DNA of 43,926 nt, from NCBI GenBank assembly GCA_910587295.1, contig CAJULP010000074.1:1-43926 (forward strand). The letters are read 5' to 3'. Position 1 is the first letter of the stretch, and each line of letters begins with the position of its first letter. This DNA is from an uncultured Lachnospiraceae bacterium (GTDB lineage Bacteria; Bacillota; Clostridia; Lachnospirales; Lachnospiraceae). A program made the position numbers and the translations under genes. The notes under the pieces are model-generated. The model was given only the letters and a program-made list of their open reading frames with translations. It was not told the DNA's origin and ran no database searches. Below are positions 32,997-41,156 of this stretch, piece by piece.

Positions 32997-33587
32997 ATGA
33001 ATTATAACATGGAAGAGTTGGCGCCGATCGTGGCGAAGCTGGCGGAAAAGTATACTGCCGGGGAAAGCACGTCTGTCACTTATGAGAAGGCGGAGCAGCT
33101 TATGGGGGCGGTTCTTTACTGTATCAGGGAAGTGTGGCAGCAGAAGGAAAATTCCATGGTATCCGGCAGCGGGATGGGGGCATTAAAGGCTTATGAGACC
33201 GGACTTATGCTTGTGGAGGGGAAAGTAAGGATGGCATTGGAGCTGTATAATGAAATGATCCCGGATTTTAACAGCTATGGAAGCAAGTGTTTGTATGATA
33301 CCTTTGTAAAAGGGATTCCGGAGTTTTTCAAGTGGTACGATATGAGGTTTGAACCGCAAAACACCATTTTGACATTGGACTACCCGGTCAGGGAAGATCT
33401 ATCCGCATACAGCGGGATTGACCGGATCTATGCGTATATTTTGTGTATCCGCAAAGAGCAGGAACTGTTAAGGCGATTTCCGGAAGAAGAGATTAAGGAT
33501 GCACTGCGCAGGTACCACTCAGAGTATGAGGATTTGGTGGAAAATATCTGCGAGATGGTTTCAGGAGAAGTGATATTGACTTTTTAA
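32997..33587 (+). CDS. Uncharacterised protein, DUF6179-like, possibly short form
   Basis: 196 residues, soluble. The N-terminal half is helical (SVTYEKAEQLMGAVLYCIREV), and the second half carries YDTFVKGIPEFFKWYDMRFE and ILTLDYPVREDLS, phrases that I associate with DUF6179 proteins. Relatives I recall are longer, so this may be a short version or a trimmed copy; I cannot verify this. Translation is coupled to the DUF6323-like gene just upstream. Co-occurrence suggests a two-protein complex of unknown role. Confidence 0.7.
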   Translation: MNYNMEELAPIVAKLAEKYTAGESTSVTYEKAEQLMGAVLYCIREVWQQKENSMVSGSGMGALKAYETGLMLVEGKVRMALELYNEMIPDFNSYGSKCLYDTFVKGIPEFFKWYDMRFEPQNTILTLDYPVREDLSAYSGIDRIYAYILCIRKEQELLRRFPEEEIKDALRRYHSEYEDLVENICEMVSGEVILTF

Positions 33588-33651
33588 GCGGTAAATGTCA
33601 AAATGGAATGCGTAGAAATCAAATCTGGATAGGGAGAGGAAAGGAATTATT

Positions 33652-34281
33652 ATGAAAAAAAGGCATAATTGGCGCTTGGCTGAGTATCTGCTGATATGTA
33701 CCTTGGTGCTGTTGCAATTAAGCGGCTGCGGGAAAAGCGGCGAGGAGGCGGATATCAATAGCCAGCCATCTTTACAGGAAGAGCAGGGTGGAAATGAACC
33801 GGAGACCGATACCGGAAATGAGGGGGAAGAAACGCAAAGCGGGGAAACCGGTGTGGCTTTTGAAGGTCAGGATATCGAAGGGAATGCGGTTTCCTCTTCT
33901 GTCTTTGAGGATTCAAAGCTTACGATGGTCAATGTCTGGGCAACCTATTGTAACCCCTGTCTCAAGGAAATGCCGGAGCTTGGGGAACTGGCAAAAGAGT
34001 ATGAGCCGGATCAGTTCCAGTTGATCGGGATCATCAGTGACGTGCAGGAAGGGGCAGGAGACGAGGCCCTGGAATATGCGTTGGGGCTGATTGAGCAGAC
34101 CGGGGCGGATTATCCCCACCTGTTATTGAACGAGTCGATCTACCGCGGACTGTTGACAGAGGTTTCGGCAGTGCCTACCACGTTCTTTGTCAATGAGAAC
34201 GGGGAGGTTTTGGATGTTGTGGTGGGTGCCATGAAGAAATCCGCATGGGAAGAAAAAATAAATACCCTTCTGGGTAAATAA
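33652..34281 (+). CDS. Thioredoxin-like (TlpA/ResA type) lipoprotein
   Basis: 209 residues: signal peptide with lipobox LQLSGC (C26), an acidic Glu/Gly linker, and a redoxin domain with the WATYCNPC active site (C100, C103) and the cis-Pro loop VPTTFFVNENGEV. It is anchored outside the membrane and would reduce disulfides or thioether targets. No CcdA-type electron donor, methionine sulfoxide reductase or ferredoxin is adjacent in this window, which is unusual since such lipoproteins often travel with them. It ends in a perfect 14-bp terminator stem. Confidence 0.9.
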   Translation: MKKRHNWRLAEYLLICTLVLLQLSGCGKSGEEADINSQPSLQEEQGGNEPETDTGNEGEETQSGETGVAFEGQDIEGNAVSSSVFEDSKLTMVNVWATYCNPCLKEMPELGELAKEYEPDQFQLIGIISDVQEGAGDEALEYALGLIEQTGADYPHLLLNESIYRGLLTEVSAVPTTFFVNENGEVLDVVVGAMKKSAWEEKINTLLGK

Positions 34282-34312
34282 AAGGAACCGCCAGTATGCT
34301 GGCGGTTCCTTT
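34281..34312. terminator. Perfect 14-bp bidirectional terminator stem
   Basis: 34281-34294 pairs without mismatch with 34299-34312 around a TATG loop; A-rich before and CTTT after. It can end both the TlpA-like gene and the small reverse ORF. Confidence 0.82.
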
Positions 34313-34317
34313 GGCAT

Positions 34318-34527
34318 TCAGGGAATTATTTCATACAATTCGACTGCGTCTTCCGGCTCCGGTGATTGGGAATAGGGGTAGGAGCCGTCTTCTTCCCGGA
34401 TAACTTTGAGATATGATGGGGTACCCTCGTGGGATAACACGATTCGGCAGATTCCATTTTCGTCAAACCGGTCGGTGATATCAATTTGCTGGCTGTAGTA
34501 GTATGTGTCAACTAACACTTGACACAT
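34318..34527 (-). CDS. Small unidentified ORF, possibly a gene remnant
   Basis: 69 codons on the reverse strand, with a protein-like end (FDENGICRIVLSHEGTPSYLK and EPEDAVELYEIIP). There is no ribosome binding site at the ATG, and the frame is open a little further upstream without a start, so it may be the C-terminal remnant of a longer gene. The start codon lies within an 11-bp inverted repeat. I do not recognise a family. Confidence 0.4.
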   Translation of the reverse strand: MCQVLVDTYYYSQQIDITDRFDENGICRIVLSHEGTPSYLKVIREEDGSYPYSQSPEPEDAVELYEIIP

Positions 34528-34529
34528 AC
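34501..34529. repeat. Perfect 11-bp inverted repeat, operator-like
   Basis: GTATGTGTCAA (34501-34511) and TTGACACATAC (34519-34529) are perfect inverted copies separated by 7 bases. The repeat covers the start of the small reverse ORF and lies just upstream of the lipoprotein promoter at 34546. It has no T-run and does not resemble a terminator. Confidence 0.65.
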
Positions 34530-34545
34530 GGCAGGTTACAACTAA

Positions 34546-34574
34546 TTGATAAATTAATTATTTTTGTGTATAAT
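34546..34574 (+). promoter_or_regulatory. Promoter of the lipoprotein-MBOAT-DHHW operon
   Basis: TTGATA (34546-34551), 17 bases, TATAAT (34569-34574). Confidence 0.75.
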
Positions 34575-34612
34575 ATATCCAATAAATGGATATAGAATAA
34601 GGAGACAATGTT

Positions 34613-35194
34613 ATGAAAAAGGTAATTACTTTACTTTTAGCGGTGATGATGGCGCTTGCCCTGGCTGGATGCGGAGGCAAACAGAACGATTCTAAAGAAG
34701 GCCAGGAGGGTGGGGAATCCCAATATGCGGAAGCCTTGGAAGTATTAAATGAGATCGTTAAGGCCTATAACGAAGACCAGCTGTTTGCCATGTATGGGGG
34801 AAATCAGGAAAATGCGGTGATGGATGCACCGGGCAAATTTGACGTCAGCAAAACGGATGAACTGGAAAATGTGTACGGCCTTCCGGCGGATCAAAGCGCC
34901 AATATTGAGGATGCGGCATCTATGGTGCACATGATGAATGCAAACACCTTTACCGGTATTGTCTGCCGTTTAAAGGATGGCGTGGATATGGATGCTTTTG
35001 TGGACTCAGTAAAATCCAGCATCCTGGCAAGACAGTGGATATGCGGCCAGCCGGATACACTGGTGATCATAAATGTGGACGGCAGATATGTGGCTGTGGC
35101 TTTTGGGGTAGCGGAAATGATGGAAGATTTTAAAACAAATGCGTTGTCAGCGCTTAATGGTTCCCAGGTGATCACGGAAGCTCCTGTTGTATAG
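34613..35194 (+). CDS. Lipoprotein of a surface O-acylation cassette, DUF4358-like
   Basis: 193 residues with a clear lipoprotein signal (LALAGC, C20), a short acidic linker, and a compact domain of about 140 residues (NVYGLPADQSANIEDAASMV and TLVIINVDGRYVAVAFGVAE). Small lipoproteins of the DUF4358 type regularly precede MBOAT and DHHW genes in Lachnospiraceae; this one occupies the same position, but the family match is from memory. AAGGAG precedes the ATG. The MBOAT gene begins 8 bases after its stop. A role in presenting or sensing the acyl transfer machinery is inference. Confidence 0.75.
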   Translation: MKKVITLLLAVMMALALAGCGGKQNDSKEGQEGGESQYAEALEVLNEIVKAYNEDQLFAMYGGNQENAVMDAPGKFDVSKTDELENVYGLPADQSANIEDAASMVHMMNANTFTGIVCRLKDGVDMDAFVDSVKSSILARQWICGQPDTLVIINVDGRYVAVAFGVAEMMEDFKTNALSALNGSQVITEAPVV

Positions 35195-35202
35195 GGTGTG
35201 CT

Positions 35203-36600
35203 ATGCTGTTTTCAAGTATTACGTTTTTATATTATTTTCTGCCACTGACGGCAGCAATTTATTTTGCGGTTCCCAAAGGATTTAAAAATGCGGTACTGCT
35301 TCTTGCAAGTTTTGTGTTTTACGGGTGGGGAGAACCGAAGTATGTTGTCCTGATGGGGCTCTCCATCCTGTCAGGCTATGGGTTTGGGCTGCTGGTGGAA
35401 AAGTACAGGCAAAAAAGAGCCGGAAAGATTCTATGCACATGTTCTGTCTGCATGAGTCTTTCTTTTTTGCTGTACTTCAAGTATGCAGATTTTTTTATCT
35501 GGAATTTTAACAAAGCAACAGGGATGGAGATCCCGCTCCTTCGTATTGCCCTTCCTATCGGTATCAGTTTTTATACGTTCCAGATCATCAGCTATACGGT
35601 GGATGTGTACCGGGGGGAAGCCGCTCAGAGAAAGCTGATCCATCTGGCCGCTTATATCGCCATGTTTCCCCAGCTTATCGCCGGCCCCATTGTGCGCTAC
35701 AGTGATATCGCCAGACAGTTGGCGGATAGGAAGCATTCATGGGAAGGGATCGCTTATGGAGTCCGGCGTTTTGTGATCGGGCTTGCAAAAAAGATACTGA
35801 TCGCAAACCAGTTAGGGGAGCTGTGCGGTATATTCCGTGGATCGGGGGAAAAGTCGGTCCTGTTTTACTGGATTTATGGGGTTTCTTTTGCCCTGCATAT
35901 TTACTTTGATTTTTCCGGGTACAGCGATATGGCGATCGGACTGGGCAGGGTGTTTGGATTTCGATTTTTGGAAAATTTCAATTATCCTTATATTTCCGTC
36001 AGCATCACGGAATTTTGGCGCAGATGGCATATCTCCTTAGGTACGTGGTTTCGGGATTATGTCTATATCCCTATGGGAGGCAACCGTAAAGGGCGCATAA
36101 GGCAGCTGTTCCATATTTTGGTCGTATGGATGCTGACTGGGTTCTGGCACGGGGCGGCCTGGAATTTCATTTTCTGGGGGCTTTATTTTGCGGTGCTTTT
36201 GACGGTGGAAAAAATATGGCTTTTAAAAAGATTGGAAAAGAGCCGTATTTTTTCTCACATTTATACCTTATTTCTGGTAATGATCAGTTTTGTGATCTTC
36301 AACGCAGAGGATTTAGGACAGGCATTTTCCGACATCGCCGGTCTGTTCGGGGCAGGAGGGATTCCCCTTGTATCAGTCGAGGCGGTGTATTATTTACGAA
36401 GTTTTGGAATTGTCCTTCTTGCAGGGGGGATCGGGGCAACGCCTGCAGTTGGCAGCCTTTTTGGGAAGATTTCGGGAAATCCGACAGGAGGCAGGGTGTT
36501 AAACCTTATGGAGCCTGTTGTGCTTGCCGGCCTTTTGCTTGTTATGACGGCTTATCTGGTGGATGGGTCATTTAACCCTTTTTTGTATTTCCGGTTTTAA
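35203..36600 (+). CDS. MBOAT family membrane O-acyltransferase (AlgI/DltB-like)
   Basis: 465 residues with about 11 hydrophobic segments. The family marks are the NFNYPYISVSITEFWRRWH segment and the catalytic His H316 in TGFWHGAAWNF. AlgI-type proteins carry an acyl group, usually acetyl, across the membrane to a partner that acylates a surface polymer. Only a weak AGGGTG ribosome site is seen, suggesting coupling to the preceding lipoprotein. The DHHW protein encoded next is the expected extracytoplasmic partner. Which polysaccharide or wall polymer is modified is not evident. Confidence 0.93.
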   Translation: MLFSSITFLYYFLPLTAAIYFAVPKGFKNAVLLLASFVFYGWGEPKYVVLMGLSILSGYGFGLLVEKYRQKRAGKILCTCSVCMSLSFLLYFKYADFFIWNFNKATGMEIPLLRIALPIGISFYTFQIISYTVDVYRGEAAQRKLIHLAAYIAMFPQLIAGPIVRYSDIARQLADRKHSWEGIAYGVRRFVIGLAKKILIANQLGELCGIFRGSGEKSVLFYWIYGVSFALHIYFDFSGYSDMAIGLGRVFGFRFLENFNYPYISVSITEFWRRWHISLGTWFRDYVYIPMGGNRKGRIRQLFHILVVWMLTGFWHGAAWNFIFWGLYFAVLLTVEKIWLLKRLEKSRIFSHIYTLFLVMISFVIFNAEDLGQAFSDIAGLFGAGGIPLVSVEAVYYLRSFGIVLLAGGIGATPAVGSLFGKISGNPTGGRVLNLMEPVVLAGLLLVMTAYLVDGSFNPFLYFRF

Positions 36601-36609
36601 GGAGGTTGT

Positions 36610-37740
36610 TTGATGGGTACGGAAAAGAAAGATCATGTGCTGTGTATCTTGTTTGCGCTTTTATTTGCCGGAGGTTTTTTGCTTTGTCTGTTTTGGCCAA
36701 AGAAAACATATTCGGTAAGCGAGAGGCGGATGCTTTCTACCATGCCGGAGCTGTCGGCGGAAAGTGTGTGGAGCGGCCGGTTCATGTCTGATTTTGAGGA
36801 TCACGCGGTGGATGCTTTCCCCTTTCGGGATGGCCTTCGCCAGGTGAAAGCCCTGACGGCGGCATATGTTTTTGGAAAGCGGGATAATAATAACATTTAT
36901 GCGGCGGATGGTTTCTTATCCGCCATGGAATATCCTATGGAGGAAGCTTCCCTTGACCGGGCGGCAGAGCGGTTCCGCTATATCTGCGGGAAATATCTGA
37001 CCGGAGAAAATCAGGTATATCTTAGTGTGATCCCGGATAAGAACTGCTTTCTGGCAAAAGAAAGCGGTCATTTGGCCATGGACTATGAGGATTTTGAAAG
37101 GCAGATGGCTGACAAGGCAGATTTTGCCCAATTTATTTCCATATCGGATCTGTTAGAGCGGGATGATTATTATAAAACGGATACCCATTGGCGGCAGGAA
37201 AGGATCATGGATGTGGCAGAACATCTGGCGCATGAGATGGGAACATCGCTTTTCGGGGAGTATGAACCCCATATACTGAAAAAGGACTTTTACGGGGTAT
37301 ATTACGGGCAGGCGGCACTGCCTTTTGCATCCGATGAGTTAATTTGCCTGACAGGAGGGGATATCAATGACTGTCAGGTATATGACTGGCAGAACGGGCG
37401 GGAAATTCCGGTCTATGACACATCTATCCTGAATCCGTCAACAACGGATGGGGGAAAGGCAGGGAGAAGGGATCCTTATGAGGTGTTCCTTTCCGGTTCC
37501 TTATCCATTGTCACGATAAAAAATCCCAATGCGCAGACGGATCGAAAACTGGTCATGTTCCGGGATTCTTTCGGGTCAAGCATAGCTCCGTTATTGACAA
37601 GCGGGTATGCGCAGATTGACTTAGTGGATATCCGATATATCCATCCGGACCTGCTTTGGCAGTTTGTTGATTTTGAGGGGTGTGACGTGCTGTTTTTGTA
37701 CAGTACGCTGGTGTTAAATAACAGCGATACCATTAAGTAG
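36610..37740 (+). CDS. DHHW family protein (AlgJ/AlgX-like partner of MBOAT)
   Basis: 376 residues: one N-terminal membrane helix (VLCILFALLFAGGFLLCLFW) then an extracytoplasmic SGNH-like domain. The namesake motif appears as DTHW (residues 191-194) in YKTDTHWRQER, and MFRDSFGSSIAPLL near the C-terminus supplies the GDSx-type serine block. Such proteins accept the acyl group delivered by the MBOAT partner and transfer it to polymers. A GGAGG site precedes the ATG (10 bases after the MBOAT stop). The gene overlaps the convergent MATE gene by 8 bases and has no terminator of its own. Confidence 0.92.
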   Translation: MMGTEKKDHVLCILFALLFAGGFLLCLFWPKKTYSVSERRMLSTMPELSAESVWSGRFMSDFEDHAVDAFPFRDGLRQVKALTAAYVFGKRDNNNIYAADGFLSAMEYPMEEASLDRAAERFRYICGKYLTGENQVYLSVIPDKNCFLAKESGHLAMDYEDFERQMADKADFAQFISISDLLERDDYYKTDTHWRQERIMDVAEHLAHEMGTSLFGEYEPHILKKDFYGVYYGQAALPFASDELICLTGGDINDCQVYDWQNGREIPVYDTSILNPSTTDGGKAGRRDPYEVFLSGSLSIVTIKNPNAQTDRKLVMFRDSFGSSIAPLLTSGYAQIDLVDIRYIHPDLLWQFVDFEGCDVLFLYSTLVLNNSDTIK

Positions 37741-39112
37741 TGGCAGTGGCATCCCTGCTTTTCTCCAGTTTCCGGAACAAACGTACAAGCACGATCACGG
37801 CAGCTATTGCCAGAATCAATTCGGCGGTGAGCTGTGCGTAGGCAAGCCCATATAGGGGAAACAGTTTGTTCAGCAGGATAAGGGCCGGTATCTCTAAAAC
37901 AATTTTGCGCAGCAGGGCAAAGATAAATGCGTTTTTTCCAAGGCCGCAGGCCTGAAATACGCCGACAGCCAAAAAGTCCATGCATAAAAACGGGATGCCA
38001 AGGCATAAGCCCTGCAAAAATTTCGTTCCGTATCCCACGATAACGGGGTTTTCCATGAAGGCAGCGGTAAGCGCGCTTGCACCGAAATAATACAAGGCAG
38101 ATATGACGGCCATGGAGGAAAGTGCGATTTTAAGGGAAAACAGAAGAGTCTGTTTCATACGTTCTATGTTGCCGCTGGCGTAATTGTAGCTGATCAAAGG
38201 CATGATGCCCTGCCCTAATCCCATGGCGATGTAGAGGGGAACCATGTTGATCTTCTGGGCGATGCCCATTGCGGCTACGGTATCGGCACCGTAGGAGGCT
38301 GTGAAATTGTTCAACACGGTCATCCCTGTGACATTCAGGAGATTTTGGATCGAGGCAGGAACCCCGACGGCAAAAATGCCAAATGCAATGACCCGGCGGA
38401 AGCCAAACATGGAAGGGCGGATGCAGACATAAGTCTTCCCGCGCTTTATAAAAAGCAGAATAAAAAAATAGGCGCAGGCAGCGCAGTTTGACAAAAAGGT
38501 GGCAAGACCCGCACCTGCGGCTCCCATGCCCATTCCCCAGGGCAGGATAAAGACAGGGTCAAGGATAATATTTAAAAGGCATCCGCTCATGGTGCCGATG
38601 CTGGCATGAAGTGCGGATCCTTCAGCACGTACCATATGCGCCATGACCACGTTGATGATGGCAGGAACGGCCCCGAAGCTGACGGTCCATTTTAAGTATT
38701 CTCCGGTGGAGGCGGCAGTTCCGTGGTCAGCGCCTAATATGGTCAGCAGTGGAATGCGGAATGCGGTAAAAAACACGGAAAAAAGAATCCCGCATAACAG
38801 TGATAAATAAAATCCAAAGGCGGAACTGCGGTAAACGGTTTCGTAATCTTTTTTTCCAAGCCCCCGGCTCATCATGCTTGAGGAGCCTACGCCGAACAGG
38901 TTATTGACGGCGTTAAATGCCAGCAGTACCGGGGCTGAGAGCGTAACGGCGGAGTTTTGGATGGAGTCGTTTAACATTCCCACAAAGTAAGTGTCCGCAA
39001 GGTTGTAAATGACCATCACAAGGGAACTTAAAATGGTCGGAACCGCCAAGGTCATGACGGCTTTCGGGATTGCTGTCTTTTCAAATAATTGTATCTTTTT
39101 CGTATCTTCCAT
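37733..39112 (-). CDS. MATE family efflux transporter (3)
   Basis: 459 residues, about 12 helices. The start KIQLFEKTAIPKAVMTLAVPTILSSLVMVIYNLADTYFVG and later MVRAEGSALHASIGTMSG are typical of clostridial MATE proteins of the MepA/NorM-like kind. A promoter (39151-39178) lies upstream; the ribosome site is weak. Its stop codon lies inside the end of the convergent DHHW gene, so both transcripts must pass or collide there. Confidence 0.93.
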   Translation of the reverse strand: MEDTKKIQLFEKTAIPKAVMTLAVPTILSSLVMVIYNLADTYFVGMLNDSIQNSAVTLSAPVLLAFNAVNNLFGVGSSSMMSRGLGKKDYETVYRSSAFGFYLSLLCGILFSVFFTAFRIPLLTILGADHGTAASTGEYLKWTVSFGAVPAIINVVMAHMVRAEGSALHASIGTMSGCLLNIILDPVFILPWGMGMGAAGAGLATFLSNCAACAYFFILLFIKRGKTYVCIRPSMFGFRRVIAFGIFAVGVPASIQNLLNVTGMTVLNNFTASYGADTVAAMGIAQKINMVPLYIAMGLGQGIMPLISYNYASGNIERMKQTLLFSLKIALSSMAVISALYYFGASALTAAFMENPVIVGYGTKFLQGLCLGIPFLCMDFLAVGVFQACGLGKNAFIFALLRKIVLEIPALILLNKLFPLYGLAYAQLTAELILAIAAVIVLVRLFRKLEKSRDATATT

Positions 39113-39150
39113 AATGAATCTTGTCTTTCTTTTTATATTTGGTGAATCTT

Positions 39151-39178
39151 ATTATAGCACATTATGAAAAAGTGTGAA
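39151..39178 (-). promoter_or_regulatory. Promoter of the third MATE gene
   Basis: Reverse strand TTCACA (39178-39173), 16 bases, TATAAT (39156-39151) with an upstream TG, an extended minus-10. Confidence 0.65.
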
Positions 39179-39227
39179 ATATGGTCCCTATGCGGTATTT
39201 TTGAAAAAAAGAATTGAGAAATATGCA

Positions 39228-39256
39228 TTGTTAATAGCGAATCAGTGATATATAAT
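39228..39256 (+). promoter_or_regulatory. Promoter of the CPBP protease gene
   Basis: TTGTTA (39228-39233), 17 bases, TATAAT (39251-39256), 42 bases before the ATG. Confidence 0.7.
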
Positions 39257-39297
39257 AAATTTGTTGACAAATCTGTGTTTCGGGAGATAGGAAAATT

Positions 39298-40053
39298 ATG
39301 AGCAAGTTATGCAAAAATTATTTGAGCTTTACGTTTTTGATCATGCTGATTGGCTGGGGGCTGTGCTTATTATGCAGTTTTAACGGCAATTCGCTGAATG
39401 AAAACAAATGGATGTTTGTGCCATACCTGTTAGGCGGACTGTCACCTACGATCGGGTCTTATTTATCATTAAAGAGAAATAACGAAGTTAATGATATGAA
39501 AGAATGGTTAAAAAACATCTTTGATTATAGGCATAATATTCTTTCTTATATTCTGGTAGTGGTTCTGGTATTGATATATATTTTACCTCGATGTATTATT
39601 TCCGGGTACGAAAACGGTGCGCCGGTCTTTGCGGTCATCTTTATGATCCCTATGATGCTTTTTGGCGGCGGGTTGGAAGAAGCAGGCTGGCGTTACATCT
39701 TTCAGCCGGAACTGGAGAAAAAGTATTCATTCACGGTATCAACTGTTATAGTCAGTGTTATTTGGTGGTTGTGGCATTTGCCTTTGTTCCACATACTGGG
39801 AACAGCTCAATATGGGCAAAATTATTTTGCGTTTGGCTTAAACGTATTGGGGCTGAGTTTTGCTCTGGCAAGTATCAGAAAAAGTACGGGCAGCGTATGG
39901 CTTTGCGTATTATTTCATTGTATGATAAATTCCTTATCAGGGATTTATATCATTCATGATAATATATGGGGGAATGTAACCGCAGCCGCAGTTTTAATCA
40001 TATGTTCCTATGCGTTGGTAAAAATCAATGGCAGGAAAAAAATATTTCATTGA
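39298..40053 (+). CDS. CPBP family intramembrane glutamic protease
   Basis: 251 residues with about seven helices. The CPBP (Abi) motifs are all present: EEAGWR with E127, E128 and R132; WWLWHLPLFHI; and the LFHCMINSL segment containing the third motif. Members are Rce1-like proteases involved in bacteriocin self-immunity or processing of membrane peptides. No bacteriocin gene is adjacent, so the role is open. The last 26 bases overlap the first fragment of the AraC-type pseudogene. Confidence 0.9.
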   Translation: MSKLCKNYLSFTFLIMLIGWGLCLLCSFNGNSLNENKWMFVPYLLGGLSPTIGSYLSLKRNNEVNDMKEWLKNIFDYRHNILSYILVVVLVLIYILPRCIISGYENGAPVFAVIFMIPMMLFGGGLEEAGWRYIFQPELEKKYSFTVSTVIVSVIWWLWHLPLFHILGTAQYGQNYFAFGLNVLGLSFALASIRKSTGSVWLCVLFHCMINSLSGIYIIHDNIWGNVTAAAVLIICSYALVKINGRKKIFH

Positions 40054-40471
40054 AACAGGTTATCATGAAGACATCCAGGATACTGATGTAAATGAAATTG
40101 CCGGCAAAGCATTTGTGTCAAGCTTCTACTTTCAGAAAATATTTAATTGCAGTTCACGGTGATAGGAGTTTCTCGTAAATTCAATTCGGAAACTTCTTAT
40201 CAAAAAATACCTGAGTTTTGGCAGGAACATATGAAAAGCGAGAATGGGAAAATCATATGTGGAATGTACGGAATCTGCATGGACGGTGATGGGCAGTATT
40301 TCCCTGTCATGGAGCATTGCCGAAAGCGTTACAGGATGTGAACACAAAAATATGGAGCGAGTGGCTGCCATCCTGTAAGGCATATAAGCTTGCAGGTAAT
40401 TATAATATTGAGATGTATACAAAGATACGAATCACAGCGAAATCTGGATACCGATAGAAAAGAATTGCTAA
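40028..40471 (+). pseudogene. AraC-type regulator with GyrI-like ligand domain, fragmented
   Basis: Pieces in successive frames assemble one regulator. 40028-40162: end of an AraC helix-turn-helix, NEIAGKAFVSSFYFQKIFNC. 40147-40341: start of a GyrI-like effector domain, FTVIGVSRKFNSETSYQKIP and HMKSENGKIICGMYGICMD. About 40318-40458: LPKALQDVNTKIWSEWLPSC and GNYNIEMYT. 40443-40471: EIWIPIEKNC, the typical last strand. At least three frame changes and lost interior segments, including most of the DNA-binding domain, make the gene dead. There is no transposase at the breaks, so small deletions are the likely cause. Confidence 0.82.
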
Positions 40472-40552
40472 TCAGAAATGTCGGTTGGTCAGGGTTAGAG
40501 TTTTTAGCGTTTGCTTCCGAAACTCTAGTCCTAAGTTTGTTAGAGAATATTC
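40472..40552. other. Gap with an imperfect hairpin
   Basis: TAGAGTTT (40496-40503) pairs with AAACTCTA (40520-40527) around a 16-base loop, and flanking GG/CC pairs extend the stem with two mismatches. There is no T-run. GTTAGAG also recurs at about 40540. I see no gene in this stretch. Confidence 0.35.
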
Positions 40553-40639
40553 ATGGCACATTTTGAGCTGTCTGAGGAAGAAGCGCAAGCCGAGATTGAT
40601 GAGTATTTTGAGATTGTGGATATGATCAATGCGGGGTGA
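40553..40639 (+). CDS. 28-codon ORF overlapping the macro-domain gene start
   Basis: The frame starts at an ATG and ends 4 bases before the macro-domain ATG; it reads MAHFELSEEEAQAEIDEYFE and continues eight residues, a convincing acidic helix. The ORF has a poor ribosome site. It may be the C-terminal remnant of a lost upstream gene rather than an independent small protein; the surrounding decay favours that. Confidence 0.3.
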   Translation: MAHFELSEEEAQAEIDEYFEIVDMINAG

Positions 40640-40643
40640 GAGA

Positions 40644-41141
40644 ATGATTAAAATGATAAAAGGCGATATTACCAAAATCGATGTTCAAGCAATAGTCAAT
40701 GCGGCTAATGAATCACTTTTGGGTGGTGGAGGTGTAGATGGGGCAATTCATAGGGCGGCCGGTCCGCTGCTCTTAGAGGAGTGCCGGACACTCCACGGAT
40801 GCCCTACTGGTGAAGCGAAGCTGACAAAAGGGTATAATTTGCCCGCTGACTATGTTATTCATACCGTGGGGCCAATTTGGTATGGTGGAGAAAGGCAGGA
40901 GGCAGATTTATTAGCTTCTTGCTATTATAAGTCATTGACGGTGGCAGTTGAGAATGGGATTCGTACCATAGCGTTTCCTTCCATTTCTACGGGCGTGTAT
41001 GGTTATCCTGTGGATAAGGCAGCAAAAGTAGCTGTTCATACAGTCAATAGGTTTCTTTCCGATAACCCCGGTAAAATTGATATTGTATATTGGGTGCTGT
41101 TTGATGATCGTACCTTTGCTGCCTATGAGTCAGAGTTATGA
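40644..41141 (+). CDS. Macro domain protein, O-acetyl-ADP-ribose deacetylase type
   Basis: 165 residues, a single macro domain of the YmdB/MacroD type: VNAANESLLGGGGVDGAIHRAAG binds the ADP-ribose, and ISTGVYGYPVDKAA supplies the loop around the distal ribose. It should remove acetyl or ADP-ribosyl groups from ADP-ribose derivatives. The ATG at 40644 follows GGGGTGAG; an in-frame ATG at 40629 is earlier but lacks a site. It is one of only two intact genes in a stretch of pseudogenes. No partner ADP-ribosyltransferase toxin is recognisable nearby. Confidence 0.92.
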   Translation: MIKMIKGDITKIDVQAIVNAANESLLGGGGVDGAIHRAAGPLLLEECRTLHGCPTGEAKLTKGYNLPADYVIHTVGPIWYGGERQEADLLASCYYKSLTVAVENGIRTIAFPSISTGVYGYPVDKAAKVAVHTVNRFLSDNPGKIDIVYWVLFDDRTFAAYESEL

Positions 41142-41156
41142 GATAGTTAATGACGA

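Noticed and set aside
37476..38006. Reverse frame of 176 codons across the DHHW-MATE junction
   Set aside because: Overlaps both real genes in the wrong frame and is Cys/Arg/Pro rich as expected for a shadow.
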